A DNA stretch of 61,496 bases from Sneathiella sp. (GTDB lineage Bacteria > Pseudomonadota > Alphaproteobacteria > Sneathiellales > Sneathiellaceae): NCBI RefSeq assembly GCF_002694385.1, contig NZ_NZMB01000023.1, forward strand, positions 1-61,496, written 5' to 3'. The number at the start of each line of letters is the position of its first letter. The first letter of the stretch is position 1. Shown here piece by piece: positions 9,692 through 18,138 of the stretch. Below the pieces are notes generated by a model. That model was not told the origin of the DNA. It saw only the letters and a list, made by a program, of their open reading frames with translations, and made no database searches. The position numbers and the translations under genes were made by a program.

Positions 9692-10906
9692 ATGCCAAAA
9701 ATTCAAGTCAAAAATCCGGTTGTTGAACTGGATGGAGACGAAATGACCCGGATCATCTGGGCCTTTATCAAAGACAAGCTCATTCTTCCCTATTTGGATA
9801 TCGATCTGAAATATTACGATCTCGGGATTGAAGCGCGCGATGCCACGGATGATCAGATCACCATTGATGCCGCCAATGCCATCCGGCAATATGGAGTCGG
9901 CGTGAAATGCGCCACCATTACACCGGATGAGGCCCGGGTTGAAGAATTCGGCCTGAAGAAAATGTATCGCTCCCCCAATGGAACGATCCGCAATATCCTG
10001 GGCGGCACGGTGTTCCGCGAACCTATTATCTGTTCCAATGTTCCGCGGCTCGTTCCGGGCTGGACAGATCCGATTGTCATCGGCCGTCATGCCTTCGGCG
10101 ATCAGTATCGCGCCACCGACATGGTCGTGAAGGGCCCCGGCAAGCTGACCATGAAATTCGAACCCGCCGATGGCAGCCCGGCCCAGGAATTTGAAGTTTT
10201 TGACTTCCCCTCCGGCGGTGTCGCCATGAGCATGTATAACCTGGACGACTCCATTCGCGGTTTTGCCCAGGCCTGTATGAATTACGGCCTAAATCGGGGC
10301 TGGCCTGTTTATCTGTCCACCAAGAACACCATCATGAAAGCTTATGATGGCCGCTTCAAAGACTTGTTTGAAGAGGTGTTCAACACCGAATTCAAGGACA
10401 AGTTCGACAAGGCCGGGCTCACTTATGAACATCGCCTGATTGACGACATGGTCGCCTGCGCCATGAAATGGTCCGGCAAGTATGTCTGGGCCTGCAAAAA
10501 CTATGATGGCGACGTGCAGTCCGACACGGTTGCGCAGGGTTTCGGTTCGCTTGGTCTCATGACATCCGTCCTGATGACACCCGATGGCGACACGGTCGAG
10601 GCAGAAGCCGCCCACGGCACGGTGACACGTCACTATCGGATGCACCAGCGCGGAGAAGAAACATCGACCAATCCGATTGCATCCATCTTCGCCTGGACGC
10701 GCGGGTTGATGCACCGCGCCAAGCTCGATAACAATCCGGAATTGCACAAATTCGCAGAATCTCTTGAAAAGGTCTGCGTTGCCACGGTTGAAGGCGGAGA
10801 GATGACGAAAGATCTCGCGTTGCTGGTCGGTCCCGATCAGCCCTGGCTGACCACCAACCAGTTCCTTGATGCGCTGGATGCCAATCTGAAAAAAGCGATG
10901 GCCTGA
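9692..10906 (+). CDS. icd: NADP-dependent isocitrate dehydrogenase
   Basis: This is a 404-residue enzyme of the TCA cycle: isocitrate + NADP to 2-oxoglutarate + CO2 + NADPH. The length and sequence (start [20 protein letters not shown], internal [19 protein letters not shown], and [11 protein letters not shown] near residue 310) are those of the eukaryote-like homodimeric subfamily common in alphaproteobacteria. HGTVTRHYR contributes to the NADP site, and SPNGTIRN binds substrate. The ATG at 9692 has GAAGGA upstream. The gene is monocistronic, flanked by its own terminator hairpin. Confidence 0.97.
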   Translation: MPKIQVKNPVVELDGDEMTRIIWAFIKDKLILPYLDIDLKYYDLGIEARDATDDQITIDAANAIRQYGVGVKCATITPDEARVEEFGLKKMYRSPNGTIRNILGGTVFREPIICSNVPRLVPGWTDPIVIGRHAFGDQYRATDMVVKGPGKLTMKFEPADGSPAQEFEVFDFPSGGVAMSMYNLDDSIRGFAQACMNYGLNRGWPVYLSTKNTIMKAYDGRFKDLFEEVFNTEFKDKFDKAGLTYEHRLIDDMVACAMKWSGKYVWACKNYDGDVQSDTVAQGFGSLGLMTSVLMTPDGDTVEAEAAHGTVTRHYRMHQRGEETSTNPIASIFAWTRGLMHRAKLDNNPELHKFAESLEKVCVATVEGGEMTKDLALLVGPDQPWLTTNQFLDALDANLKKAMA

Positions 10907-10934
10907 TCGCCAGTCATACAGCAATCACTAAATG

Positions 10935-10962
10935 AAAAGTCGACCCTCGCGTCGGCTTTTCT
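10935..10962 (+). terminator. rho-independent terminator of icd
   Basis: AAAGTCGAC and GTCGGCTTT form a 9-bp stem with one G-T wobble around a short CCTCGC loop, followed by TTTTCTT. It begins about 30 bp after the icd stop codon. Confidence 0.65.
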
Positions 10963-11170
10963 TATGCCCTTTCATTGCCCGCGACCGGCAGGCAACATGC
11001 CACTACCATGGATCTCATAATGTACCTGGAGCGATGTGGCAGGACATCCATTTCCCTCTCCCGTCACGAAAAACGAACCCGGCTTTCCCGCGCCCTGCAA
11101 ATTTCACTACAGACATCTCTCTTTTTCTGGTCTTTCACCCATCAGACCTCAGGGCAAGAAAGGGGATCAC

Positions 11171-11195
11171 AAAAAAACCCCGGCTTTCGCCGGGG
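11171..11195 (-). terminator. rho-independent terminator of recA
   Basis: A 7-bp perfect GC stem (CCCCGGC / GCCGGGG, 11178-11184 and 11189-11195) has a 4-nt loop. Seven As on the plus strand give a T7 tail on the minus strand. It lies 6 bp past the recA stop codon. Confidence 0.85.
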
Positions 11196-11201
11196 CATTT
11201 G

Positions 11202-12287
<1,086 letters not shown>

Positions 12288-12336
12288 CGATATCCCCTTA
12301 TTCCATAGGCCAGTAGCGGATGCAACTGTCTTTAAT

Positions 12337-12351
12337 GTACATGTTTTGTTC
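12337..12351 (-). promoter_or_regulatory. candidate SOS (LexA) box upstream of recA
   Basis: On the minus strand this reads GAAC-N7-GTAC. The alphaproteobacterial LexA site is GAAC-N7-GAAC (equivalently GTTC-N7-GTTC), so this is one mismatch away. It lies 50 bp before the recA start codon, a normal place for it. Assignment rests on position and similarity only. Confidence 0.4.
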
Positions 12352-12478
12352 TTATTTGCAAGAAAATTTTAAATATCTGATATTATTATGTAAATTATAG
12401 TATGTTTGGCTTTTGTTCGCAATTTAAGGGCAGAACAGAAAAAAGCCAGCAACGGCCAAGAAAGAACATCTGCTGACC

Positions 12479-12621
12479 CGGATTCTTTTATTTTTCCATA
12501 TAGCGCTGTTGCGGATGGAGCTATTTTTCCATGAAATAGAGTTAAGTTATTGATTTTTATGAATATTGAAGGGTCCCCAATATGAAATTCATATATTTCA
12601 ATGGGTTATAGCTATTTTTCC
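12479..12621 (+). repeat. left-end transposase-binding sites (three 19-bp repeats)
   Basis: Three copies in the same orientation: 12479-12497, 12512-12530 and 12603-12621. The best conserved part is AGCTATTTTTCC, identical in the second and third copies, with CGGAT upstream in the first two. Spacing is 33 and 91 bp. They lie between the element's left end and the repressor gene, where Mu has its L1-L3 sites. Confidence 0.65.
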
Positions 12622-12664
12622 TTATTGAGGACCCTATTGAGGACCCCCGCACCCACACAATGAT

Positions 12665-13210
12665 TTATAATTCACCCTGTAAAATTTTACCTTCCAACTC
12701 CAACTCATATTCTTCCGTTATGCCGGTCGTAAGTAAATCAATTATCAATTGGTCATCGAAATCCATCTTTTTCAGTTCTTCTAATTCTTTGCTCATTTTA
12801 GAGGCGATGAATAGAACTCTAACAATATAATTCGATAAGATTTTAAGCTGTTTACTAATGGGCAAAAGTGTCCCATTTTTTTTAAAAAATCGTTCTGTGA
12901 AAGCATCGGCTTTTTCAGTCAGTACATTCCCAACTTTTTCTACAAATATTAAATCAGCAAAAAGAACGCTATTTCCCTGAATTTCGGAAGATAAAAAGCT
13001 GCCGATCCCTACCTTTTTCTCACCAGTAAGCAACCACGTAATATCCACACCTTTTTGCGCCAGCCGTATTAAATGCTCGCTTCCAGGGCTTCTTTTTCCG
13101 CTCAGGTAATCCTGAAGGGTTCGATAGGGAATATCAACGTGCGCAGAAAATTCCTTAATACTCTTATTTTGAATGGCAATATAGCTTCTAAGTCGATTTG
13201 ATATCGTCAT
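12665..13210 (-). CDS. Mu-like phage repressor with XRE-type helix-turn-helix
   Basis: This is a 181-residue protein. An N-terminal helix-turn-helix occupies about residues 5-65 (KSIKEFSAHVDIPYRTLQDYLSGKRSPG), ending in VDITWLLTGEKK, a tail seen in many CI/c-type phage repressors. The C-terminal half is acidic and helical and shows no peptidase motif. Location at the left end, leftward and divergent from the ner-transposase operon, matches the Mu c repressor. It is probably the regulator that keeps the element silent. The divergent promoter region holds two inverted repeats that could be its operators. This gene is visibly A+T rich. Confidence 0.8.
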   Translation of the reverse strand: MTISNRLRSYIAIQNKSIKEFSAHVDIPYRTLQDYLSGKRSPGSEHLIRLAQKGVDITWLLTGEKKVGIGSFLSSEIQGNSVLFADLIFVEKVGNVLTEKADAFTERFFKKNGTLLPISKQLKILSNYIVRVLFIASKMSKELEELKKMDFDDQLIIDLLTTGITEEYELELEGKILQGEL

Positions 13211-13235
13211 TTTTGCATTATCATATTTACATTAC

Positions 13236-13270
13236 ACGCATTTGCGTTCATATTGTTCCTATTGAACGTA
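13236..13270. promoter_or_regulatory. candidate operators between repressor and early operon
   Basis: Two inverted repeats lie in the 74-bp divergent gap. One is ACGCATTTGCGT at 13236-13247. The other has arms TGCGTTCA (13243-13250) and TGAACGTA (13263-13270), 7 of 8 complementary. They overlap, so two proteins, for example repressor and Ner-like protein, could compete here. Confidence 0.45.
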
Positions 13271-13284
13271 AGAATGACATAAAT

Positions 13285-13500
13285 ATGAGCAACAAGCACC
13301 AAAATCTTTACCAGCGTGATTACAACAACATTCGTGCTGGGTTTATTAAGCAAGGTAAAAGCCTGGCTCAATGGTGCCGTGAAAACAAAGTACAAAGGCA
13401 AAACGCACGAGATTGTATTTTACGAATTTGGACCGGTCCAAGAGCAGAAATTCTCTTACATAAAATTAGGAAGGCGTCGGGAGTCATACGTAATGGCTGA
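13285..13500 (+). CDS. Ner-like small DNA-binding protein
   Basis: This 71-residue basic protein starts at the ATG at 13285. The stretch FIKQGKSLAQWCRENKVQRQ followed by a second helix and an Arg/Lys-rich end resembles the small helix-turn-helix proteins (Ner/Nlp-like) that open the early operon of Mu-like phages and turn down early transcription. It is the first rightward gene after the repressor and overlaps the transposase start by 8 bp, so the two are probably translationally coupled. Family assignment is from pattern and position. Confidence 0.65.
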   Translation: MSNKHQNLYQRDYNNIRAGFIKQGKSLAQWCRENKVQRQNARDCILRIWTGPRAEILLHKIRKASGVIRNG

Positions 13501-15568
13501 CTCGTTTATTCCAACTTGCGATTTCGCAACTTTATGTTCAATTAGCCTTCGAAAAGCAAATGCGGCACTTTCTCATTGTTATCAAGGCAAAACATGGCGT
13601 GGTCACAGTCTTATCGTTCGCCGCGTACGCGGGCGCGGCGGAAATGGCGGCTGGTGTTATGAAGTTCGGCTGGACAGCCTTCCCGCCGAATTGCAGTTGC
13701 AATATGTTCCCTTAACGCCCTTTGAAACAGGTTTTAAAAGCCCCTCAAAAGGCTCTTCAAACTGGCGTTACGCGATCACTGAAGAAGCCTTAAAATGCCC
13801 TCCGGGAAGCCGGGAGCGCGCCGCTGCGATAAAAGCGGCCGCCGCGAAATCCCATTTCAAGCCGGACGGCTCCCGCAAGCAGTTGTCAGAGCGCACTTTA
13901 CGCAGCTGGATCAAAGAATATGAAAGCAAGGGATATGAGGGGCTTAGCAGGGCGTCCAGGGCTGACAGAAACCAGCGCAAGGTTCTGATCACGCGGCAAT
14001 GGGACCGGGCGATCAAGCTTCCCGACGATATCAAGGAACAGGTAGCCGGAAAGATTGAGCGATATATCCGCTCGCTATGGGCTGGATTGCAGCCGGGGAG
14101 CGGCTGGAAGGAAGTGCAGCGGGAAGCCTCTCGCAAGTTATTGCGCCTGACCCTCGATGCGAATCCGGATATGCCGGAGGGAAAAATCAGGAACCATTGC
14201 CAGATTTCCCGCCCGGCAATCGAACGCTGGCGGCAGTATTCGGCAATTGCCGTTCATGACATGGACGCAAAGGCCTATTTCGACAAGCAACCGCGTATCC
14301 AGCGCGGGATTATAACACTCCTCCCCATGCAGGTTGTGTTGGGAGACGTGCACCCGATCGACATCCTCTATCAGCGGGATGACGGCAGCGTTGCCACGGC
14401 CAAGGGCATATTCTGGATGGATGTTGCCACAGGCCGCATTACAGGAACGGTTGAGTTTTTCCCCAAAGGAAAAGGCGTCCGGCAGGAGCATGTTATTGAA
14501 TCCTTTGCTCAAATGGCGCGTGATCCGCGTTGGGGTGTTCCTGGGGAATTATATCTCGATAACGGCGGGGAATATAACTGGTCTAAGGTCGTTGAGGATG
14601 CGCTGAAACTGACCAGCGTACCCATATGGTGGGCTGACAACGGCAAGTTTACGCAAGTCTCTGATCAGGCCGTGACGAAAGCCCAGCCCTACAATGCACC
14701 CGCAAAAGGACAGCTTGAAGGGGCTTTTGGCATAATCGAGCAAAAGCACTTCTCGAAAATTCCGGGCTGGATCGGCGGCGACCGAATGCGCAAGAAAACC
14801 GCGAATGTCGGCAAAGCACCTGTGCCGTTCCAGGGCAACCGCCAGGAACTGATTAAACTGATTGAGCATGCCGTGGCCGTCTATAATGATACGCCTCAAG
14901 GCGGGCGGCTAAAGGGGCTCTCCCCCAATCAGAGATTTACGGAACTGGTGAACGCGGGCTGGCAATCAACACGATTTGCAGACGGCGTCCTTGAAAGCAT
15001 TTTCTGCAAGACAGAACGGCGGAAAATTCATCAGGGTAGGATCAAATACAAGGGTGAGCCTTATTATCATGATGCGCTGACCAACCCTGCACTGGGTGAG
15101 AACGTTGAAATCCGCATACCCCTGTTTGGACACCAAAAACGGATCGCCGTTTTCGACCTTCACGGGAACTTCGTTTGTATTGCACTCCCTGATCATTCCT
15201 ATGATCACGGTGACAGATCGGGGGCCATCGAATCCGGCCGTCGCAAGACAGCAATGCGCAAGCAAATCCGGCAAATGCGCCGGAATATAGACAAGCTCAA
15301 CACTGCGGAAATCCTGCGCGAACAGGCGGAAAGCATCGATCCCACGCCCCTGCCGGAACTTGGCGGCGTGATCAAGCTCAGCGATCAGGACGAGTACGCC
15401 GGCCGGGAGCTTGCAAAACCCTTATCAGCAATCGAACAGGAAAAGAAAGACGAAGAGGAGGAGTATTTCAGAATATACGACAGACTTATGAGCAATAAAG
15501 GGCCATCGGTTGCAGCCGATGACCCTCTTGAGCCGGAACTCCGGCAGATTTCGTTGAACCAGAAATAA
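13493..15568 (+). CDS. MuA-type DDE transposase
   Basis: The protein has 691 residues, close to MuA (663). An N-terminal Mu-type DNA-binding domain (residues 1-75, with RKANAALSHCYQGKTWRG) recognises the element ends. A second helix-turn-helix region (about 90-255) follows. The RNase H-like catalytic core has Asp285 (GDVHPID), Asp356 (YLDNGGEY) and Glu409 (GQLEGAFG), spaced 71 and 53, like the D-D-E of MuA. A beta-barrel and a basic C terminus for MuB contact close the protein. No frameshift or stop interrupts it, so activity is plausible. I start at the ATG at 13493, which overlaps the previous stop; the frame extends upstream to 13316 but only through the Ner-like gene. Confidence 0.93.
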   Translation: MADSFIPTCDFATLCSISLRKANAALSHCYQGKTWRGHSLIVRRVRGRGGNGGWCYEVRLDSLPAELQLQYVPLTPFETGFKSPSKGSSNWRYAITEEALKCPPGSRERAAAIKAAAAKSHFKPDGSRKQLSERTLRSWIKEYESKGYEGLSRASRADRNQRKVLITRQWDRAIKLPDDIKEQVAGKIERYIRSLWAGLQPGSGWKEVQREASRKLLRLTLDANPDMPEGKIRNHCQISRPAIERWRQYSAIAVHDMDAKAYFDKQPRIQRGIITLLPMQVVLGDVHPIDILYQRDDGSVATAKGIFWMDVATGRITGTVEFFPKGKGVRQEHVIESFAQMARDPRWGVPGELYLDNGGEYNWSKVVEDALKLTSVPIWWADNGKFTQVSDQAVTKAQPYNAPAKGQLEGAFGIIEQKHFSKIPGWIGGDRMRKKTANVGKAPVPFQGNRQELIKLIEHAVAVYNDTPQGGRLKGLSPNQRFTELVNAGWQSTRFADGVLESIFCKTERRKIHQGRIKYKGEPYYHDALTNPALGENVEIRIPLFGHQKRIAVFDLHGNFVCIALPDHSYDHGDRSGAIESGRRKTAMRKQIRQMRRNIDKLNTAEILREQAESIDPTPLPELGGVIKLSDQDEYAGRELAKPLSAIEQEKKDEEEEYFRIYDRLMSNKGPSVAADDPLEPELRQISLNQK

Positions 15569-15600
15569 CACAACTTCAAAGATCAACTACGAGGAAACTT

Positions 15601-16344
15601 ATGACAAATACCGTGGATTTGGTCAACCGAACCAGTCAACTCCAATATGTCGAGACGCCGACCGCCAAGAGAATTATGGAGCTTTTGGATTACTGCAAGG
15701 TGGAAAATGATATCGGCGTCATTGTCGGCAAACCGGGCGTTGGCAAGACAACGGCCCTGAAACGATACGCGATGACGGGGAAAGCCGTGAGATTCTGCCC
15801 GATGACCCCGGCGCTCAACTCAATGGGTGCAATGCTCAAGTTTTTAGTTGAACAGCTAACAGCTTATCGTCCAGAGACGCAACTGCATGCCAACCATGAA
15901 CATCTTATGAATGTCGTCGAGCACTCAGTTATTGGCATGCTGATCATTGATGAAGCACAGCTCTTGAGCGATCCAATTATCGACGAACTGCGCTGCCTCT
16001 ATGATCATAACAATTTCCCGCTGGTCTTCTGCGGTAATGCGGAATTTCGATCCCGTTTCAACAACACGAAGGCCGCCTCTTTCACACAGTTTACATCAAG
16101 AGTGGGCATCCGCTTCGACATTGATGAACCGCGCGATGGCGATATCGAAGCCATCTGTGACAGCCTGCGCATTGACCGTTCTGTCACCGCCAGAAAATAC
16201 ATGACCGAAATTGCAAAATCTTCGGGCGGATTGCGCATTATCGGCAAGATCGCGGGCCTTGCGGGCCGAGGGATCGGAAAAGATGAAACCATCGGGCTGG
16301 ATCGATTGAAAGCCGCCGCCAAACTTTTAGGAGCGAAAGCATGA
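15601..16344 (+). CDS. MuB-type AAA+ ATPase, transposition target selector
   Basis: A 247-residue AAA ATPase with Walker A GKPGVGKTT (43-51) and Walker B LIIDEAQ (114-120). An arginine-finger/sensor region (TSRVGIRFDIDEP) lies downstream. MuB-type proteins bind DNA with ATP, choose the target, stimulate the transposase and give immunity to nearby ends. It follows the transposase by 32 bp with GAGGAAAC as ribosome site, in the canonical A-B order, and ends overlapping the next gene. It is shorter than MuB (312) because it lacks the N-terminal helix-turn-helix extension, as in many Mu-like elements. Confidence 0.92.
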   Translation: MTNTVDLVNRTSQLQYVETPTAKRIMELLDYCKVENDIGVIVGKPGVGKTTALKRYAMTGKAVRFCPMTPALNSMGAMLKFLVEQLTAYRPETQLHANHEHLMNVVEHSVIGMLIIDEAQLLSDPIIDELRCLYDHNNFPLVFCGNAEFRSRFNNTKAASFTQFTSRVGIRFDIDEPRDGDIEAICDSLRIDRSVTARKYMTEIAKSSGGLRIIGKIAGLAGRGIGKDETIGLDRLKAAAKLLGAKA

Positions 16345-16709
16345 CGAGCGAAAACATGAGAGAAGTGGAATTTATCCTTAGAGAAGCAAAATACACAGCG
16401 ACCTTCTTATCGTCTTTTGCGTTTGGATTTTCCTGCCTTAATAACGATTATGACCTTTCCGCAGATGACTGGCAGGGCCTCTATGAACTTTTAAAAAATC
16501 ACTCGAAAAACCTGAAAAAAGCAGAGGAAATGTGCGAGGCTTATAATGCTACTCTTTTCCGAAAACAAGCGATTGAGGAATATGCCGAAGCTCGCAAACA
16601 GAGGATTGAGGAAAGCGTGAAAGAAGCGCTCCTATCGGCAGAAAAAGCCATCCAGGCCGATCCAATTTCGAGAAAATCCGACATGGGAGAAACACCTTAT
16701 GGCTCTTAG
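16341..16709 (+). CDS. hypothetical early-region protein of Mu-like element
   Basis: A 122-residue protein whose start overlaps the ATPase stop by 4 bp and whose end overlaps gemA by 11 bp, so it is clearly part of the early operon. The middle and end are strongly helical and charged (KNLKKAEEMCEAYNATLFRKQAIEEYAEARKQRIEESVKEAL), likely a coiled coil. I do not recognise a family. Mu-like phages carry several small semi-essential genes at this position, some modulating host DNA or nucleases. Confidence 0.7.
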   Translation: MTSENMREVEFILREAKYTATFLSSFAFGFSCLNNDYDLSADDWQGLYELLKNHSKNLKKAEEMCEAYNATLFRKQAIEEYAEARKQRIEESVKEALLSAEKAIQADPISRKSDMGETPYGS

Positions 16710-17118
16710 CAGAAAACAGGTTTCTCTTATCCACATCGCCAAAGACCAGCTCGAACTTCCTGATGCGGAATATCGCAAAATTCTCAAGATTGGCGGCTCT
16801 CATACATCGAGTGAACTGGATCAACTCGGCTTCGAGCTCGTTATGCAGATACTGATTTCCCTGGGCTTCAAGAGTGATTTTAACAAATCATTCTTCGGTC
16901 ATCGCAAAGGCATGGCCAGCCCTGCCCAGCTTCACCTTATCCGAAATATGTGGGAAGAATATACGGACGGTTCAGGAACAGAAATGAGTTTGGCGAAGTG
17001 GCTGGAAGGGTCGTTTAAAATTTCATCACTGCGGTTTCTGACCATCGGCCAAGCCCGCAAGGCGATCACCGCACTCAAAAAGATGAAAAGCCGAAAGCTT
17101 GAAACTCTTGCAGGGTGA
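16699..17118 (+). CDS. GemA-like regulatory protein (Mu gp16, DUF1018 family)
   Basis: A 139-residue protein with the GemA pattern: N-terminal SRKQVSLIHIAKDQLELPDAEYRKIL, then a central (M)ASPAQLHLIRNMWEEY block and a C-terminal helix (ISSLRFLTIGQARKAITALKKMK). In Mu, GemA changes host gene expression and DNA topology and sits with mor in the middle of the early/middle region. Here it is the last gene of the early operon and is followed by a 196-bp gap with RNA secondary structure. Confidence 0.85.
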   Translation: MALSRKQVSLIHIAKDQLELPDAEYRKILKIGGSHTSSELDQLGFELVMQILISLGFKSDFNKSFFGHRKGMASPAQLHLIRNMWEEYTDGSGTEMSLAKWLEGSFKISSLRFLTIGQARKAITALKKMKSRKLETLAG

Positions 17119-17156
17119 CCGCAGCAATACGCCGTAAAGCCAGAATAAGACTCGCT

Positions 17157-17216
17157 GGCGGCCTTTGGAGATAATCAGGAGGTTGGGGACTCAAAAACAG
17201 AGGGCCGCCCCTCCTG
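17157..17216 (+). other. interleaved inverted repeats, possible RNA pseudoknot after gemA
   Basis: GGCGGCC (17157-17163) pairs with GGCCGCC (17203-17209), and CAGGAGG (17176-17182) pairs with CCTCCTG (17210-17216). The two 7-bp stems interleave, so they either form a pseudoknot or are mutually exclusive. The region is non-coding and downstream of gemA. It could be a small RNA, a terminator variant or a cis-regulatory element. Confidence 0.45.
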
Positions 17217-17314
17217 AAACATTTGCGGGCGATTATGAGCACATTCGCATTTGTCTTTAACCGTTTTGTGCAAATCTATTGAACAGTTCTCAACCTAAAC
17301 TTATATTCAGCCTT

Positions 17315-17572
17315 ATGAAAAACTCTTCTGAAATCATGTTTAGCGCCTTAGGCACTACGGCCCTCGGGACTGCGCTGATGGTTTGGTGGCTTGATCTGGA
17401 TTGGGGCGGCGGGTTACTTGTTGCCGTCATCTACTTTCCATGTTTTTATTGGCTGATAAGACGAAAGCATCAGAAAGAACGCCTCAAAAAGCTTGATAAA
17501 ATCGAAAAGGCCGCTGAAATCAAAAAAAGATTAAGAAAGCTGGACCGTATCGAACGGGCGCAATCACGTTAG
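17315..17572 (+). CDS. small membrane protein with charged C-terminal tail
   Basis: This is an 85-residue protein from the ATG at 17315; a TTG at 17279 would add 12 residues. It has two hydrophobic segments (IMFSALGTTALGTALMVWWL and GGLLVAVIYFPCFYWLI) and a very basic, helical tail of repeated LDKIE/LDRIE units (KLDKIEKAAEIKKRLRKLDRIE). Holins and spanin-like proteins of Mu-like phages sit near this position, so a lysis role is possible, but no endolysin is present and no family is recognised. A strong terminator follows it. Confidence 0.55.
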   Translation: MKNSSEIMFSALGTTALGTALMVWWLDLDWGGGLLVAVIYFPCFYWLIRRKHQKERLKKLDKIEKAAEIKKRLRKLDRIERAQSR

Positions 17573-17595
17573 AGCCCTGTTAAATCTGCCTTTTC

Positions 17596-17629
17596 GCCCG
17601 GAAGCCTTTCCGGGCAGCTAATTTTTTTC
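17596..17629 (+). terminator. rho-independent terminator before the mor-like gene
   Basis: GCCCGGAA and TTCCGGGC (17596-17603, 17608-17615) form a perfect 8-bp stem with a 4-nt loop, followed by a T7 run at 17622-17628. It separates the early block from the Mor-like gene. Its arms can also pair with the next hairpin. Confidence 0.8.
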
Positions 17630-17630
17630 A

Positions 17631-17648
17631 CCCGGAGCAATCTCCGGG
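17631..17648 (+). promoter_or_regulatory. hairpin over the translation start region of the mor-like gene
   Basis: CCCGGAG (17631-17637) and CTCCGGG (17642-17648) form a 7-bp stem with a 4-nt loop, ending 2 bp before the ATG at 17651. The only Shine-Dalgarno-like sequence (CGGAG) is inside the stem. Together with the terminator just upstream this forms four mutually complementary segments, as in an attenuator. Confidence 0.5.
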
Positions 17649-17650
17649 CT

Positions 17651-18136
17651 ATGAAAACACCAGATTCGACCAAAACGCCTATCGCATCAACCGCAGAGAT
17701 ACGGGAACTTACTGATATCTGCGAACAGTATCGTGATCTCGTTCTGACCTATTTGAGCTTTTCTGCCGCTGAAATAGCCGATACCACCTCTTTCAAGGCG
17801 ATGTGGAAGCTCCTGAACCGGTATGGAGATGACCGGTTTTATATCCCGCATGAAGGAAATCGCTTTGCCAAGATCATACATCTGATCGGCAAAGAACATG
17901 CCGAAGCCCTATCCCTTAAATTTGGCGGTGATTGGTTCAATCTGTCCAGTTTTAAAGGCGCTGTCAGCGCCGTGAACAGGATGAAGAGAGATATCAATAT
18001 CCTTGAACTTCATCAGGCCGGATACAGCATCCGCCAAATAACCAAAGTGATTGCCGCGACCGCCCCCACTGTTCGGGCTTCTCTTAAACGCCTGAAATGC
18101 GATTGCCCCAACTGCCGTGAAAATGGAGCTCCATAA
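17651..18136 (+). CDS. Mor-like transcription activator (middle/late gene activator)
   Basis: A 161-residue protein resembling the Mor/C family of Mu-like phages. The pattern is IIHLIGKEHAEALSLKFGGDWFNL, which parallels the family's dimerisation part ending in GG-x-x-YIP, followed by a helix-turn-helix (INILELHQAGYSIRQITKVI with TAPTVRASLKRLK). The C-terminal CDCPNC could bind a metal. Mor switches on the middle promoter and so controls structural genes; here the only structural genes downstream are the capsid fusion and its neighbour. Translation may be controlled by the hairpins before it. It ends 2 bp before the capsid gene. Family assignment is by pattern only. Confidence 0.6.
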   Translation: MKTPDSTKTPIASTAEIRELTDICEQYRDLVLTYLSFSAAEIADTTSFKAMWKLLNRYGDDRFYIPHEGNRFAKIIHLIGKEHAEALSLKFGGDWFNLSSFKGAVSAVNRMKRDINILELHQAGYSIRQITKVIAATAPTVRASLKRLKCDCPNCRENGAP

Positions 18137-18138
18137 TT

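Noticed and set aside
12541-12660. Direct repeats of ATTGAGGACCC near the left end as a possible CRISPR-like or iteron array
   Set aside because: Only two copies without spacer structure; better seen as part of the element's left-end region.
13316-13492. Longer N terminus of the MuA-type transposase
   Set aside because: It lies wholly within the Ner-like gene in another frame, and the ATG at 13493 gives the normal MuA N-terminal domain.
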